Shown here piece after piece: positions 45,398 through 54,272 of a stretch of 64,000 bases of DNA. Positions within the stretch are counted from its first letter, which is position 1. Every line of letters starts with the position of its first letter. The stretch is taken from assembly GCA_947494715.1 (NCBI GenBank), contig CANLWG010000002.1, forward strand, positions 1-64,000, given 5' to 3'. The stretch is from an uncultured Flavobacteriaceae bacterium. GTDB taxonomy: Bacteria; Bacteroidota; Bacteroidia; Flavobacteriales; Flavobacteriaceae. The notes beneath the pieces are model-generated. The model was not told the DNA's origin, searched no databases, and was given only the letters and a program-made list of their open reading frames with translations. Made by a program: the position numbers and the translations under genes.

Positions 45398-47704
45398 CTA
45401 ATGAGCAGCCGACTTTTTGACCTTTACTATTATCGATTTGCTGATGGGGGTCTTGCTCCTATCGGCATAATGGTTATAGGGCACCAAAACATTGGTTTCC
45501 GGAAAATACGCAGCTAGATTTGTTCGGGGAATGGTATAGGGAATAACCAAGAAACGATTTGCGGTTCGCTTTACACCATCATAATCGCTAACCATGTCTA
45601 CAATATCCAATTTTTTAAGATTTCGTTCCTGCATGTCCTGTGGGTTCATAAAGAGCACCCTTCTTTCATTATACACACCCCTGTATCTGTCATCGAGACC
45701 ATAAATGGTTGTATTGAACTGGTCGTGGGAACGGATGGTCATCAGTAAAAATTCATCTTCCTGCAAATTATGTTCAGGAAGTGAGTTTATAGTAAACTGT
45801 GCTTTTCCGTTGGGAAGTGAACCAAAATCAAGTTCACGTACGTTATTAGGCAAATAATACCCCGCACCCTTTGAGCCTTCATCCGTATTTTCAAAGCCTT
45901 TGGCTACCTTATCAATATAGGACCTGATCAATCCATAATCCGCACCTAAGGCTTTCCAATCCATGGAATGCTTTCCCTTGAAAAAGGCATCGGCCATTTC
46001 CGTTATGAGTTCCGGTTCACTTTTAATGTTTTCTGAAGCAGGTTTAAGCATCCCGCGAGATCGGGTTACCCTGCCCATACTATTTTCAACCGTAAAATAG
46101 CGTTGCTGACCCCCCTTAATATCCTTTTCCGATCTCCCAAGGGTAGGTAAGATCAAAGCGGTTTTGCCCGTAACCAAATGGGTACGGTTCAATTTAGTGC
46201 TAATCTGTACGGTAAGATCGCATTTTTGTAAAGCTTCTGCGGTATATTCGGTATCGGAAGCAGCCATTAAAAAATTACCTCCCAAACAGATGAATACCTT
46301 ACCTTCGCCATCGTACATAGCTTTTATTGCCCCTACTGTATCCACGCCTTCCTTGTCCGGCGGCGTAAAGCCCAAATGTTTTTTTATACGTTCATTAAGG
46401 CCCTTATCCACATAGTGCATAATACCAACGCTTCGATCTCCTTGCACATTACTATGCCCTCGAACAGGACATGTTCCGGCATTTGGTTTCCCGATAGCTC
46501 CTTTTAATAGCAACAAGTTTACATATTCGCGAATGTTTTCTACCCCATTTTTATGTTGGGTGAGTCCCATGGCCCAGCAAACGATAATTTTGGATTTGGT
46601 AGCCAAAAGCTTTACCACCTCATCTATTTTTTCCTGATCTACACCACTTAACTGAAGCAAATCCTTTTCTTGATATTGCTCCAAATCCTTTAGAAAAGTC
46701 TCATAACCATCGGTATAGGCAGCTATAAAATCATGGTCCAACACCTTTTCGGTCACCTCATCCAATCTGGCCAACCTTTTTAATAACAACTTTACCAAAC
46801 GAATGTCCTGATTGATTTTTACAGGCAGATGAATATCAGCTATATCCTCACCATTTCCTGCAAGGCCTTTAAGCGTCTTCGGATTTCTAAAATTGACTAG
46901 ACCGGATTCTTCCAAAGGGTTAATGCTTATGACCTTTCCTCCATTTTGTTTGCATTTTTCCAAAGCGGAAAGCATACGTGGGTGGTTGGTACCTGGGTTT
47001 TGACCGGCAATAATGATTACCTCCGCCCCATAAAGATCTTCCAATTTAACCGACCCCTTGCCAATACCCAAAGTTTCGCTCAAGGCCACACCACTGCTTT
47101 CATGGCACATATTGGAACAATCCGGCATGTTGTTGGTGCCAAAGGCCCTAGCGAACATTCCATATAGAAAGGCCGCTTCGTTGCTAGATCGGCCCGAAGT
47201 GTAAAAAATGGCCTCATCCGGTGAATCCAATCGGTGTAGCTCTTTCGCAATTAGTTCATAGACTGCTTCCCATGCTATGGGCTCATAATGAATACTTCCA
47301 GGCCTAAGTACCAGGGGTTCTATAAGTCTACCGAACCTGTTCAACTCATAATCCGTGAGTAGGGAAAGTTCCTCTACCGAGTGTTTTTTGAAAAACTCCG
47401 CATCGATTTGTTGGGTAGTAGCCTCATCTGCCAAGGCTTTTGCCCCATTCTCACAATACTCACCTATCCTGGAAGGTTTTTCGGGATCGGGCCATGCACA
47501 ACTGGGGCAGTCAAAGCCCTCTTTTTGATTCATATGCAATAAAGCCCTCATGGAACGTACAATGCCCATTTCCTTAAAACTGTGGCGCATGGCAACCTGG
47601 ATTCCCAAAGCACCTGCCGCGTAGCGCGCGGGCTCCCTTAATTGGATTCCTGTAAGTTCTTCCGATCCTCTTATGGAAACATTCCTATGAAATTCTTCTT
47701 GCAT
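45398..47704 (-). CDS. ydeP: FdhF/YdeP-family molybdopterin oxidoreductase
   Basis: 768 residues. It has the YdeP-type cluster motif FDCPSCAWPDP (Cys66, Cys69) in place of a full ferredoxin-like Fe-S site, followed by molybdopterin-binding regions (SGRSSNEAAFLYGMFARA, GQNPGTNHPRM, CPVRGHSNVQGD). YdeP is formate dehydrogenase-like and linked to acid resistance in E. coli; the substrate is unproven. Monocistronic. No FdhD sulfurtransferase gene is nearby. Confidence 0.9.
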   Translation of the reverse strand: MQEEFHRNVSIRGSEELTGIQLREPARYAAGALGIQVAMRHSFKEMGIVRSMRALLHMNQKEGFDCPSCAWPDPEKPSRIGEYCENGAKALADEATTQQIDAEFFKKHSVEELSLLTDYELNRFGRLIEPLVLRPGSIHYEPIAWEAVYELIAKELHRLDSPDEAIFYTSGRSSNEAAFLYGMFARAFGTNNMPDCSNMCHESSGVALSETLGIGKGSVKLEDLYGAEVIIIAGQNPGTNHPRMLSALEKCKQNGGKVISINPLEESGLVNFRNPKTLKGLAGNGEDIADIHLPVKINQDIRLVKLLLKRLARLDEVTEKVLDHDFIAAYTDGYETFLKDLEQYQEKDLLQLSGVDQEKIDEVVKLLATKSKIIVCWAMGLTQHKNGVENIREYVNLLLLKGAIGKPNAGTCPVRGHSNVQGDRSVGIMHYVDKGLNERIKKHLGFTPPDKEGVDTVGAIKAMYDGEGKVFICLGGNFLMAASDTEYTAEALQKCDLTVQISTKLNRTHLVTGKTALILPTLGRSEKDIKGGQQRYFTVENSMGRVTRSRGMLKPASENIKSEPELITEMADAFFKGKHSMDWKALGADYGLIRSYIDKVAKGFENTDEGSKGAGYYLPNNVRELDFGSLPNGKAQFTINSLPEHNLQEDEFLLMTIRSHDQFNTTIYGLDDRYRGVYNERRVLFMNPQDMQERNLKKLDIVDMVSDYDGVKRTANRFLVIPYTIPRTNLAAYFPETNVLVPYNHYADRSKTPISKSIIVKVKKSAAH

Positions 47705-47719
47705 ACTTACAAAGTAATA

Positions 47720-47989
47720 TCAAAAATTCTGTTTTTGATTTAAAATCCTTAGGATTAAGATTTGAGAATCTTTTATAATATAATGAATGGAATAATTAAA
47801 TCTTTCAAACTTTAAAATGCGGATACCCCTATATTTTACTTGAAACGACTCTGGCATCGCTTTTAAAAACTGAAGCTGTTGAGAAAAATCGGCTAGAAAT
47901 TCTCGATCCAAATTTTTGATTTTGTAAAAGCATTCCGCAATACTCAATTCAATTTGTGCTTCTCTTGAAATATGAATCTTATAGGTCAT
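47720..47989 (-). CDS. RelE/ParE-family toxin
   Basis: 89 residues with the ParE/RelE fold pattern: SREAQIELSIAECFYK at the N-terminus and VKYRGIRILKFERFNYSIHYII. ParE toxins inhibit gyrase, RelE toxins cut mRNA; which applies cannot be decided here. It overlaps the antitoxin gene by 11 bp. Confidence 0.82.
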   Translation of the reverse strand: MTYKIHISREAQIELSIAECFYKIKNLDREFLADFSQQLQFLKAMPESFQVKYRGIRILKFERFNYSIHYIIKDSQILILRILNQKQNF

Positions 47990-48224
47990 ATTTCTTCTCT
48001 ATCTCTTCGATGGGATTAAAGTCAACCTCTCCTTTTTGTACCCGTAACAACATATCATCCATCATAGCCTTATATTCTTCTGAAGGTGATTCCAACTTAC
48101 GAGCAGTTTCCTCAATGGTATATTCCAATAAGCTCTTCAAGGATCGTTTTTGTTTTTTGGCCTCCTTTTCCAAGATTTGAAGTGCATTTTCATCTACATC
48201 TATCAACTTCCTGATTTTATCCAT
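47979..48224 (-). CDS. Antitoxin of ParE-like pair
   Basis: 81 residues. The N-terminal half (IRKLIDVDENALQILEKEAK) resembles a ribbon-helix-helix DNA-binding domain and the acidic C-terminus (VDFNPIEEIEKKYDL) would clamp the toxin. It precedes and overlaps the toxin gene, the normal order. An AT palindrome covers the start-proximal region and is a candidate autorepression operator. Confidence 0.78.
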   Translation of the reverse strand: MDKIRKLIDVDENALQILEKEAKKQKRSLKSLLEYTIEETARKLESPSEEYKAMMDDMLLRVQKGEVDFNPIEEIEKKYDL

Positions 48225-48226
48225 GA

Positions 48227-48243
48227 TATATATATTATATATA
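48227..48243. promoter_or_regulatory. Operator-like AT palindrome before antitoxin
   Basis: Two TATATATA arms (48,227-48,234 and 48,236-48,243) flank one base, 2 bp upstream of the antitoxin ATG at 48,224. Autoregulated antitoxins bind such sites. Confidence 0.45.
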
Positions 48244-48262
48244 CAAATATATGCTTTGTTAC

Positions 48263-51200
48263 TTAAACTTTAGAAATGGAATTCTTCTTCTCGAATACTT
48301 TTGTACTGGTTTTCATATCGGCATACCGTGGATCCTGGATATAATCCTGTTTCTGCATTTTAATGACTTCAATACTTAAAAATCCAAACTCACTGACCAC
48401 TTTTCCATAAAAACGATAAATACCCTTGCCCCGAAAACGGTATTTGGCCGCCACAGGTGGGAAAAGTACCGTATCGAAAACCTTTCCATGTTGGTCCAGA
48501 AGCGTCGCAAAATGCATACGTTTTCCGGAATGTGTATTTGTATTTTTTACTGTGACCAAATAGCCGTAAATATCAATATACCTGTTGAGATAGTGTTCCA
48601 AGTTATGTTGACCATTTGAGTTCTTAGGAGGTACTTCAAGTAATTCAAAAGGGCTACACAAACAAAAGCCCAATAACTCCCACTGCTCAAAAGCTGTTTC
48701 CAAAAAAGTTGTGTCCAATTGCGGAATCCTAAACTTTTGCCTTGTGGGCGGAAATAGTTTTGGGTGTTCCACCCTGGGGTTCCTTGAAAGTGTTAAATAG
48801 GCCTTCCAAAGTATCTGGTGCTTGTTGATTCCCGTAAACCGAAAAGCATCAATACGTATCAAAATACTCAACTGTTCCACTGAAATGATCACCCTATCGA
48901 GGAAATCCTCCAATGAGCTGAAAAGGCCATTTGTAATACGTTCCTTTACAATACGTTCCATGACCTGCTGTTCCAAATCCCTTAGATACATCATTCCCAA
49001 ATAGATATGTTTACCATAAATGCTATTTGCTATTTGGCTTTTATTGATACAAGGCGGATGAATCGTAGCCCCCATCATCCGGGCTTCATGAATGTAAAAT
49101 TCCGATCGATAAAATCCGCCGCCGTTATTGAGAACGGCCACCATATATTCCAATGGAAAATAGGCCCTTAGAAACAGGCTTTGATAGCTTTCTACTGCAT
49201 AGGATGCGGAATGGCCCTTGGCAAAGGCGTATCCTGCAAAACTGGCTACCTGGTTCCAAATCTCAAAGATCAAAACGTCCTCATACCCCTTTTTTCTACA
49301 ATTGCTGATGAATTTGTGCTTCACCTTTTGAAACTCCTCCCGGGAACGGAACTTCCCGCTCATGCCCCGACGGAGCACATCGGCCTCGCCCAAATCCAAC
49401 CCGGCAAAATGATGGGCAACCTTTATTACATCCTCTTGGTATACCATTACCCCATAGGTATCCGGCATAATATCCAACATCACCGGGTGCGCTTTTTCCT
49501 GGGCCCTCCCCTTATAGCGATGCCGTAAAATATATTCGCGCATCATACCGCTTTTTGCTACTCCGGGACGAATAATGGAACTTGCCGCCACCAAGCCCAA
49601 ATAATTATCAACCTCCAGTTTTTTGAGCAACATACGCATGGCCGGGGATTCTACATAAAAACAGCCCATACACTGTGCTGTCTTGATCAAATCATTGATT
49701 ACGGAATCCTTAAAAAAAGACTTGACATCATGAATATCAAAATCGGCCTTTTCAGGCTGGTTTTGGGCCACAATGGCCAAGGTGTCCTTTATTTTTCCCA
49801 ACCCGCGCTGTGCCAGAATATCAAATTTATAAAGCCCTACGTCCTCGGCGATGACCATATCAAACTGGGTTACAGCGAATCCTTTGGGGGGTAAAAAAGT
49901 GGTGGAAAAATAATTCAAAGGCCGTTCACTTATTAGAATACCACTGGCATGAACGCTTAAATAATTGGGCATACCCTGAATTAATTCTCCATATTTGAGA
50001 ACAAGTTTCGAAGCACTGTCCAATTTAGAAAGTGAATAATGACCTTCGCTCAAAATGTCAATTTCCTCTTTTGGAAGCCCAAAGACTTTTCCCAATTCCC
50101 GAACGACTCCCTTCCGCTTAAAGGTGACATAGGTGCCTACGAGTGCAACATGGTCAAAACGGTCAAAAATGTATTGGGTCATTTCCTCTCTATCACGCCA
50201 TGAAAAATCAACATCAAAATCCGGTGGATTGGCACGGTATAGGTTAATGAACCGCTCAAAATAGAGGTCCAAATCCATGGGATCTACATCGGTTATCCGC
50301 AAGAGATACGCAACTATGCTATTTGCCCCACTACCCCGTCCTACATAATAAAACCCTCTTTTGCTGGCATGGGAAATGATATCCCAATTAATCAAAAAAT
50401 AGGAAACAAACCCCATTTTTTTAATAACGTCCAATTCTTTTTCCAACCGCTCCCTTACGGACTTGTCCATTTTAGGATATCTATACGGCAATCCCTCATC
50501 GCACAACTTCTCGATCAGCCGTTCATCCTCTTCTATACTATTGGTAAAGGCCTTTAAATTTTGAGGTTTCCTACTTTTCGAAAAATCGAAATGGATGCTA
50601 CACGCTTTCAAAAGACGTTCCGTGTTTTCGAGGATATGGGTGTATTCCGAAAATGCTTCGGCCAAATTCAGCAGGGGAAACATCTTTTCATCGGCATCGG
50701 CCACTTCCGTTTCCGGAAGCTTGCTCAAAAGCACATTGTTATCAATGGCACGTAACAATCGATGCGCATTGAAATCGCGCTTATTCCTAAAAGTGACCGG
50801 TTGCTGTACCACCAATTTATCCTTAAGCTTTAGCAATCTGGAAAAAGGAAGCCGCCTAAGTGTCTTGATTGAAATCCCTATAAACTCATTTTCCAAAAAC
50901 TCGTGTTGTTCGTTAAGCAAAACTATTTCAAAAGGATAAACAACAAAGGCATTTTTAAATGAAGGGGCACGCTGCGGAATTTCCAATTCGTTCTGTAAGT
51001 GATGCGATAAGAAGGCATTTAACTCTTGATACCCTGCATTGTTTTTTGCGATACCCAAAAAACATGGATCCACCCCATTTCTAAAATCGATTCCCAAAAT
51101 GGGACGTACATCATACTCTGGTGCCTTTCGGACAAAATTCAGGCATGCCGAAGTAGTATTGATATCTGTGAGCACCAATTGTCTTATATGGTTTTGCTGC

Positions 51201-51274
51201 GCCAATTGCAATAGGTCCAATTCGGAAAAAGTTCCGAAGCGCATGCTGTAATATGTATGGCAGTTAAGGTACAT
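48263..51274 (-). CDS. Second DNA polymerase III alpha, ImuC/DnaE2-like
   Basis: 1,003 residues, much shorter than the replicative DnaE at 31,347. It lacks the exonuclease. The PHP domain starts MYLNCHTYYSMRFGTF, with Asn replacing a conserved metal-binding His, and later LTDINTT replaces LTDHDN, so PHP metal binding is probably lost. The polymerase core keeps GRGSGANSIVAYLL and PDFDVDF near 351-357, so nucleotide transfer should work. In other bacteria such DnaE2/ImuC enzymes act with a Y-family-like partner in damage-induced mutagenesis. The Y-family gene lies 0.4 kb upstream. Confidence 0.85.
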   Translation of the reverse strand: MYLNCHTYYSMRFGTFSELDLLQLAQQNHIRQLVLTDINTTSACLNFVRKAPEYDVRPILGIDFRNGVDPCFLGIAKNNAGYQELNAFLSHHLQNELEIPQRAPSFKNAFVVYPFEIVLLNEQHEFLENEFIGISIKTLRRLPFSRLLKLKDKLVVQQPVTFRNKRDFNAHRLLRAIDNNVLLSKLPETEVADADEKMFPLLNLAEAFSEYTHILENTERLLKACSIHFDFSKSRKPQNLKAFTNSIEEDERLIEKLCDEGLPYRYPKMDKSVRERLEKELDVIKKMGFVSYFLINWDIISHASKRGFYYVGRGSGANSIVAYLLRITDVDPMDLDLYFERFINLYRANPPDFDVDFSWRDREEMTQYIFDRFDHVALVGTYVTFKRKGVVRELGKVFGLPKEEIDILSEGHYSLSKLDSASKLVLKYGELIQGMPNYLSVHASGILISERPLNYFSTTFLPPKGFAVTQFDMVIAEDVGLYKFDILAQRGLGKIKDTLAIVAQNQPEKADFDIHDVKSFFKDSVINDLIKTAQCMGCFYVESPAMRMLLKKLEVDNYLGLVAASSIIRPGVAKSGMMREYILRHRYKGRAQEKAHPVMLDIMPDTYGVMVYQEDVIKVAHHFAGLDLGEADVLRRGMSGKFRSREEFQKVKHKFISNCRKKGYEDVLIFEIWNQVASFAGYAFAKGHSASYAVESYQSLFLRAYFPLEYMVAVLNNGGGFYRSEFYIHEARMMGATIHPPCINKSQIANSIYGKHIYLGMMYLRDLEQQVMERIVKERITNGLFSSLEDFLDRVIISVEQLSILIRIDAFRFTGINKHQILWKAYLTLSRNPRVEHPKLFPPTRQKFRIPQLDTTFLETAFEQWELLGFCLCSPFELLEVPPKNSNGQHNLEHYLNRYIDIYGYLVTVKNTNTHSGKRMHFATLLDQHGKVFDTVLFPPVAAKYRFRGKGIYRFYGKVVSEFGFLSIEVIKMQKQDYIQDPRYADMKTSTKVFEKKNSISKV

Positions 51275-51283
51275 GGGTTGAAA

Positions 51284-51313
51284 TCACAAGTTCCAAATGA
51301 CAAATTCCAATAG
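51284..51313 (+). repeat. Short interspersed repeat, copy 2
   Basis: This 30-bp copy starts TCACAAGTTCCAAAT and is related to 38,766-38,795. It lies between the four-helix-bundle gene and the ImuC-like gene. Confidence 0.55.
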
Positions 51314-51317
51314 GGTT

Positions 51318-51671
51318 CTATGAAGACTTATTGATAATAGCTGAAAGTATTTTCTTTATTTCTAAGGCTTCAGCTTTTAATTTATCTATTATTTTCCGAT
51401 TCGAAACATTCATATCGTATAGGAGCTTAAGCCAGTAATGGCTTTCTTTAGCCTCTTTTCTAGCAATTTTCATTCGCATCAAAAAGTCCTTCTTTCCCAA
51501 TTTTTCATTTGCTTCTATATAATTTGCGCCAGTAGAACCAGAAGAACGAATCAATTGTCTTCCATCTTCAATATTGCTTATTGTTTTGGACAGTGATTTA
51601 ATAAGAATACGACACTCTCTGGCAAATATGTAAATGCGTTCCTCAAGATTATAGACTTTGGTATTTGGCAT
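51318..51671 (-). CDS. Four-helix-bundle protein (S23/Avd-like)
   Basis: 117 residues, all helical: LEERIYIFARECRILIKSL, then QLIRSSGSTGANYIEAN with the conserved S-S-G-S-xx-AN-EA turn of the 23S rRNA intervening-sequence protein family. Relatives include the Avd protein of diversity-generating retroelements. Its role when stand-alone is unknown; a nucleic-acid-binding role is often assumed. It separates the two polymerase genes and has short repeats on both sides, which suggests it inserted as a small cassette. Confidence 0.88.
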   Translation of the reverse strand: MPNTKVYNLEERIYIFARECRILIKSLSKTISNIEDGRQLIRSSGSTGANYIEANEKLGKKDFLMRMKIARKEAKESHYWLKLLYDMNVSNRKIIDKLKAEALEIKKILSAIINKSS

Positions 51672-51674
51672 CCT

Positions 51675-51700
51675 TTTGAAATTTGAAATTTGTGATTTGA
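51675..51700. repeat. Short interspersed repeat, degenerate copy 3
   Basis: On the minus strand AAATCACAAATTTCAAATTT resembles the repeats at 38,766 and 51,284. It lies directly upstream of the four-helix-bundle ATG. Confidence 0.4.
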
Positions 51701-51711
51701 ATTTTAAGTAT

Positions 51712-52926
51712 TCATTGTTTTCTATGTGCTAAAACTATAGGGGGTTGCCCATTAAAGGGATTGTGCATTCTACCAATGGTTTTGGCCCCCATGGCCGAGG
51801 CCCGAAAAATGCAACGGTCGCCGAACCGATCTCTAACATGATCCATGGCCTGGTACAGGTTCAAGGCTTCTTCGGTATCCTCGAACAGATTTATCTGGTA
51901 ATTGCCCGAGACCAAATGACTGAAACGAATACCGATCAGCCGCACCAGCATTCTTTTGCTATACAGCATACGAAAAAGTTCCAAAATTTTGGGAATCAAC
52001 ATATGGTCCGCACTGGTATATGGAATCCGCATCTGCTTGGAATAGGTGTTAAAATCGGAATAGCGTATCTTAACGGTTATACATGCCGTGAGTTTATTGC
52101 CCCTGCGTAGCTGATAGGCCAGATTCTCCGCCATGGCCATTAAAATTCCTTTAAGTTTTAGTACATCGATCGTATCCCTATCAAAGGTCCGTTCCGTAGA
52201 AATGGATTTTCTATCACAAAATGGAACCACCGGTGTGTTATCCATACCATTGGCCCGTTTCCAAATTACGGTTCCATTGGCACCAAGCACACGTTGCATG
52301 ATATCCACAGGCATTTCCTGTATGGTTCTAACTTTTCGTATACCCAAATTTCTCAAAGTCTGGTAGGTCTTGTCCCCCACCATGGGAATCTTTTTAATGG
52401 ATAGGGGAGCCAAAAATGGTTTTTCGAGTCCGAAATCAATTTTTAATTGATTATTGGGCTTGGCCTCGTCGGTAGCTACCTTTGAAACCACTTTATTCAC
52501 CGATAGGCCAAAAGATATAGGCAGCCCGGTCTCCTTTATTATCCTTTGGCGCAATTCCGTAGCATACTTGTAACTACCAAAGAAACGATCCATTCCCGAA
52601 AGGTCTGCGTAAAACTCATCGATACTGGATTTCTCAAAAACGGGAACGCTCTCCTTAATGATTTCGGTAACTACATCCGAATGCTTACTGTAAGTCCCTG
52701 CATTTCCTTTAATGACCTTAGCTTCCGGGCATAGTTCCTTGGCCATCTTCATAGGCATGCCCGAGTGTATGCCATAGCCCCGGGTCTCATAACTACAGGC
52801 AGCTACTACGCCCCTGTCCGTAATACCTCCGACCAATAACGGTTTGTTGCGAAGCTCTGTATTGAGTAATCGTTCAACGGATACAAAAAAAGTATCCAAA
52901 TCCAAATGAAGAATGGTCTTGTTCAT
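51712..52926 (-). CDS. dinB: Y-family DNA polymerase (DinB/Pol IV type)
   Basis: 404 residues from ATG 52,926 (MNKTILHLDLDTFFVSVE); earlier in-frame starts would add a non-homologous head. Catalytic residues appear in LHLDLDTFF (first Asp) and KSSIDEFYADLSG (Asp-Glu pair). It contains helix-hairpin-helix IKKIPMVGDKTYQTLRNLGI and a C-terminal little-finger domain. It bypasses damaged bases. The ImuC-like DnaE lies downstream on the same strand, split off by the four-helix-bundle gene. Confidence 0.93.
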   Translation of the reverse strand: MNKTILHLDLDTFFVSVERLLNTELRNKPLLVGGITDRGVVAACSYETRGYGIHSGMPMKMAKELCPEAKVIKGNAGTYSKHSDVVTEIIKESVPVFEKSSIDEFYADLSGMDRFFGSYKYATELRQRIIKETGLPISFGLSVNKVVSKVATDEAKPNNQLKIDFGLEKPFLAPLSIKKIPMVGDKTYQTLRNLGIRKVRTIQEMPVDIMQRVLGANGTVIWKRANGMDNTPVVPFCDRKSISTERTFDRDTIDVLKLKGILMAMAENLAYQLRRGNKLTACITVKIRYSDFNTYSKQMRIPYTSADHMLIPKILELFRMLYSKRMLVRLIGIRFSHLVSGNYQINLFEDTEEALNLYQAMDHVRDRFGDRCIFRASAMGAKTIGRMHNPFNGQPPIVLAHRKQ

Positions 52927-53018
52927 TACTATCCAAGAAAGGATAGCTAATATATGGAATATTTCCAAATAATTGGATTTTATCCAATGTAAATATCCCG
53001 TTTGTCCATAAAATCTGC

Positions 53019-54272
53019 CTAGTCTATTCTACGTTTTCGAAACCAGATATCCTTTAGGCTTAGATTTATGTTTATGGTATTTAAACGCTCTTCCACCAAA
53101 ATGCCCTCCGTAGAACCCCTGCTGGAACTGGAAAAGCCAATATTCAACATAGATTGGGCCCTAGTTCCCAAAGGGATACCCAAACCGGCCGTTATACTAT
53201 AGGCATCAATGACATTTCCATTGATATTCAGGTAACCGCTATCATAGTTGAATCCGGCCCGTATCCGTATCCGATCCAGATAATTGAAAGATTTATCCTC
53301 CTTAAGATATTCCACCCCGACCCCATATACGTATTGATCCACAAATTCCCCAATATTGTCTCTTTGATCCGTTGCATTCCACAATTTTAAGGTGTAGTCC
53401 AGATTGATACGGATTTTACTGATAGGTGAGAACAATATACCAGTACCTACTTCCAAGGGAAGGTCAAAACCGGCAATGTCCAAATCGGTTTCATCCTCAA
53501 CGGAGGTAGGGATGAAGTCCAACGTTTTTTCTACCGATCTATCCCGTGTACCGGAAAGTGTAGTTGGCAGGTTTAAACTCCATCCCAACGTTAGGTTGGG
53601 CAAAACACTGTATTGTAACCCTAAACCAAACCGAAAACCATTATACTTGTTTTCTTCTGAAATAGTGAGTGTGCTTTCATTCACAAATCCGCTAAGGGCG
53701 GTCACCGATTCCCGCTCGGAAATTGCACCGAATAAAAAAGAAACATATGCCCCTGCGCGGAGTCTGTCCGTAAGACTACTGCCATAGGAAAGCCGCAAAT
53801 CATTTAAGGAGCCTGTTCCGAAGACATTACTTATGAACGGATCGGAGGATCCTTCCACATTGCTATCTATACCAATTAGTGAATACCCAACATCGGAATA
53901 GGGAACGACAGAAAGTCCAAATGCCGATTTTGGCGTTATACTGGAAGCAATGGCCAGATTGGAAAAATTGCCCGCCACCCTTCTTTCCTCCGTACTCCGG
54001 TTGGCCACTGTACTTATCTCCGTAAGAAATCCAAAATCGAACAGAAAACTCTTTTCTCCTAATGCCCCCAATGCCGCCGGATTGAGATTGTTGATGAGAA
54101 AATTGCTGTTCAAGGCATAACCACCGCGCCCCAATGCACTATTCTTTCCTATGTTGGAATTGGTGGATACACCAAGCCCGAAAAAGGAGTAGGGAGATCC
54201 GGTAAGATTATTGGTCTGGGCAATGTTGTAAAACGGAAAAAGAATAAGTAAAAATAGAACCCTATTCATCAT
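53019..54272 (-). CDS. Outer-membrane beta-barrel protein
   Basis: 417 residues from ATG 54,272 (MMNRVLFLLILFPFYNIAQ), which overlaps the DUF4270 gene by 11 bp. A signal peptide precedes a mature part opening NNLTGSPYSFFGLGV and continuing as alternating aromatic/glycine beta strands to the end. It resembles OmpP1/FadL-like or porin-like barrels of Flavobacteriaceae, substrate unknown. Co-transcription with the DUF4270 lipoprotein suggests they act together at the surface. Confidence 0.8.
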   Translation of the reverse strand: MMNRVLFLLILFPFYNIAQTNNLTGSPYSFFGLGVSTNSNIGKNSALGRGGYALNSNFLINNLNPAALGALGEKSFLFDFGFLTEISTVANRSTEERRVAGNFSNLAIASSITPKSAFGLSVVPYSDVGYSLIGIDSNVEGSSDPFISNVFGTGSLNDLRLSYGSSLTDRLRAGAYVSFLFGAISERESVTALSGFVNESTLTISEENKYNGFRFGLGLQYSVLPNLTLGWSLNLPTTLSGTRDRSVEKTLDFIPTSVEDETDLDIAGFDLPLEVGTGILFSPISKIRINLDYTLKLWNATDQRDNIGEFVDQYVYGVGVEYLKEDKSFNYLDRIRIRAGFNYDSGYLNINGNVIDAYSITAGLGIPLGTRAQSMLNIGFSSSSRGSTEGILVEERLNTININLSLKDIWFRKRRID

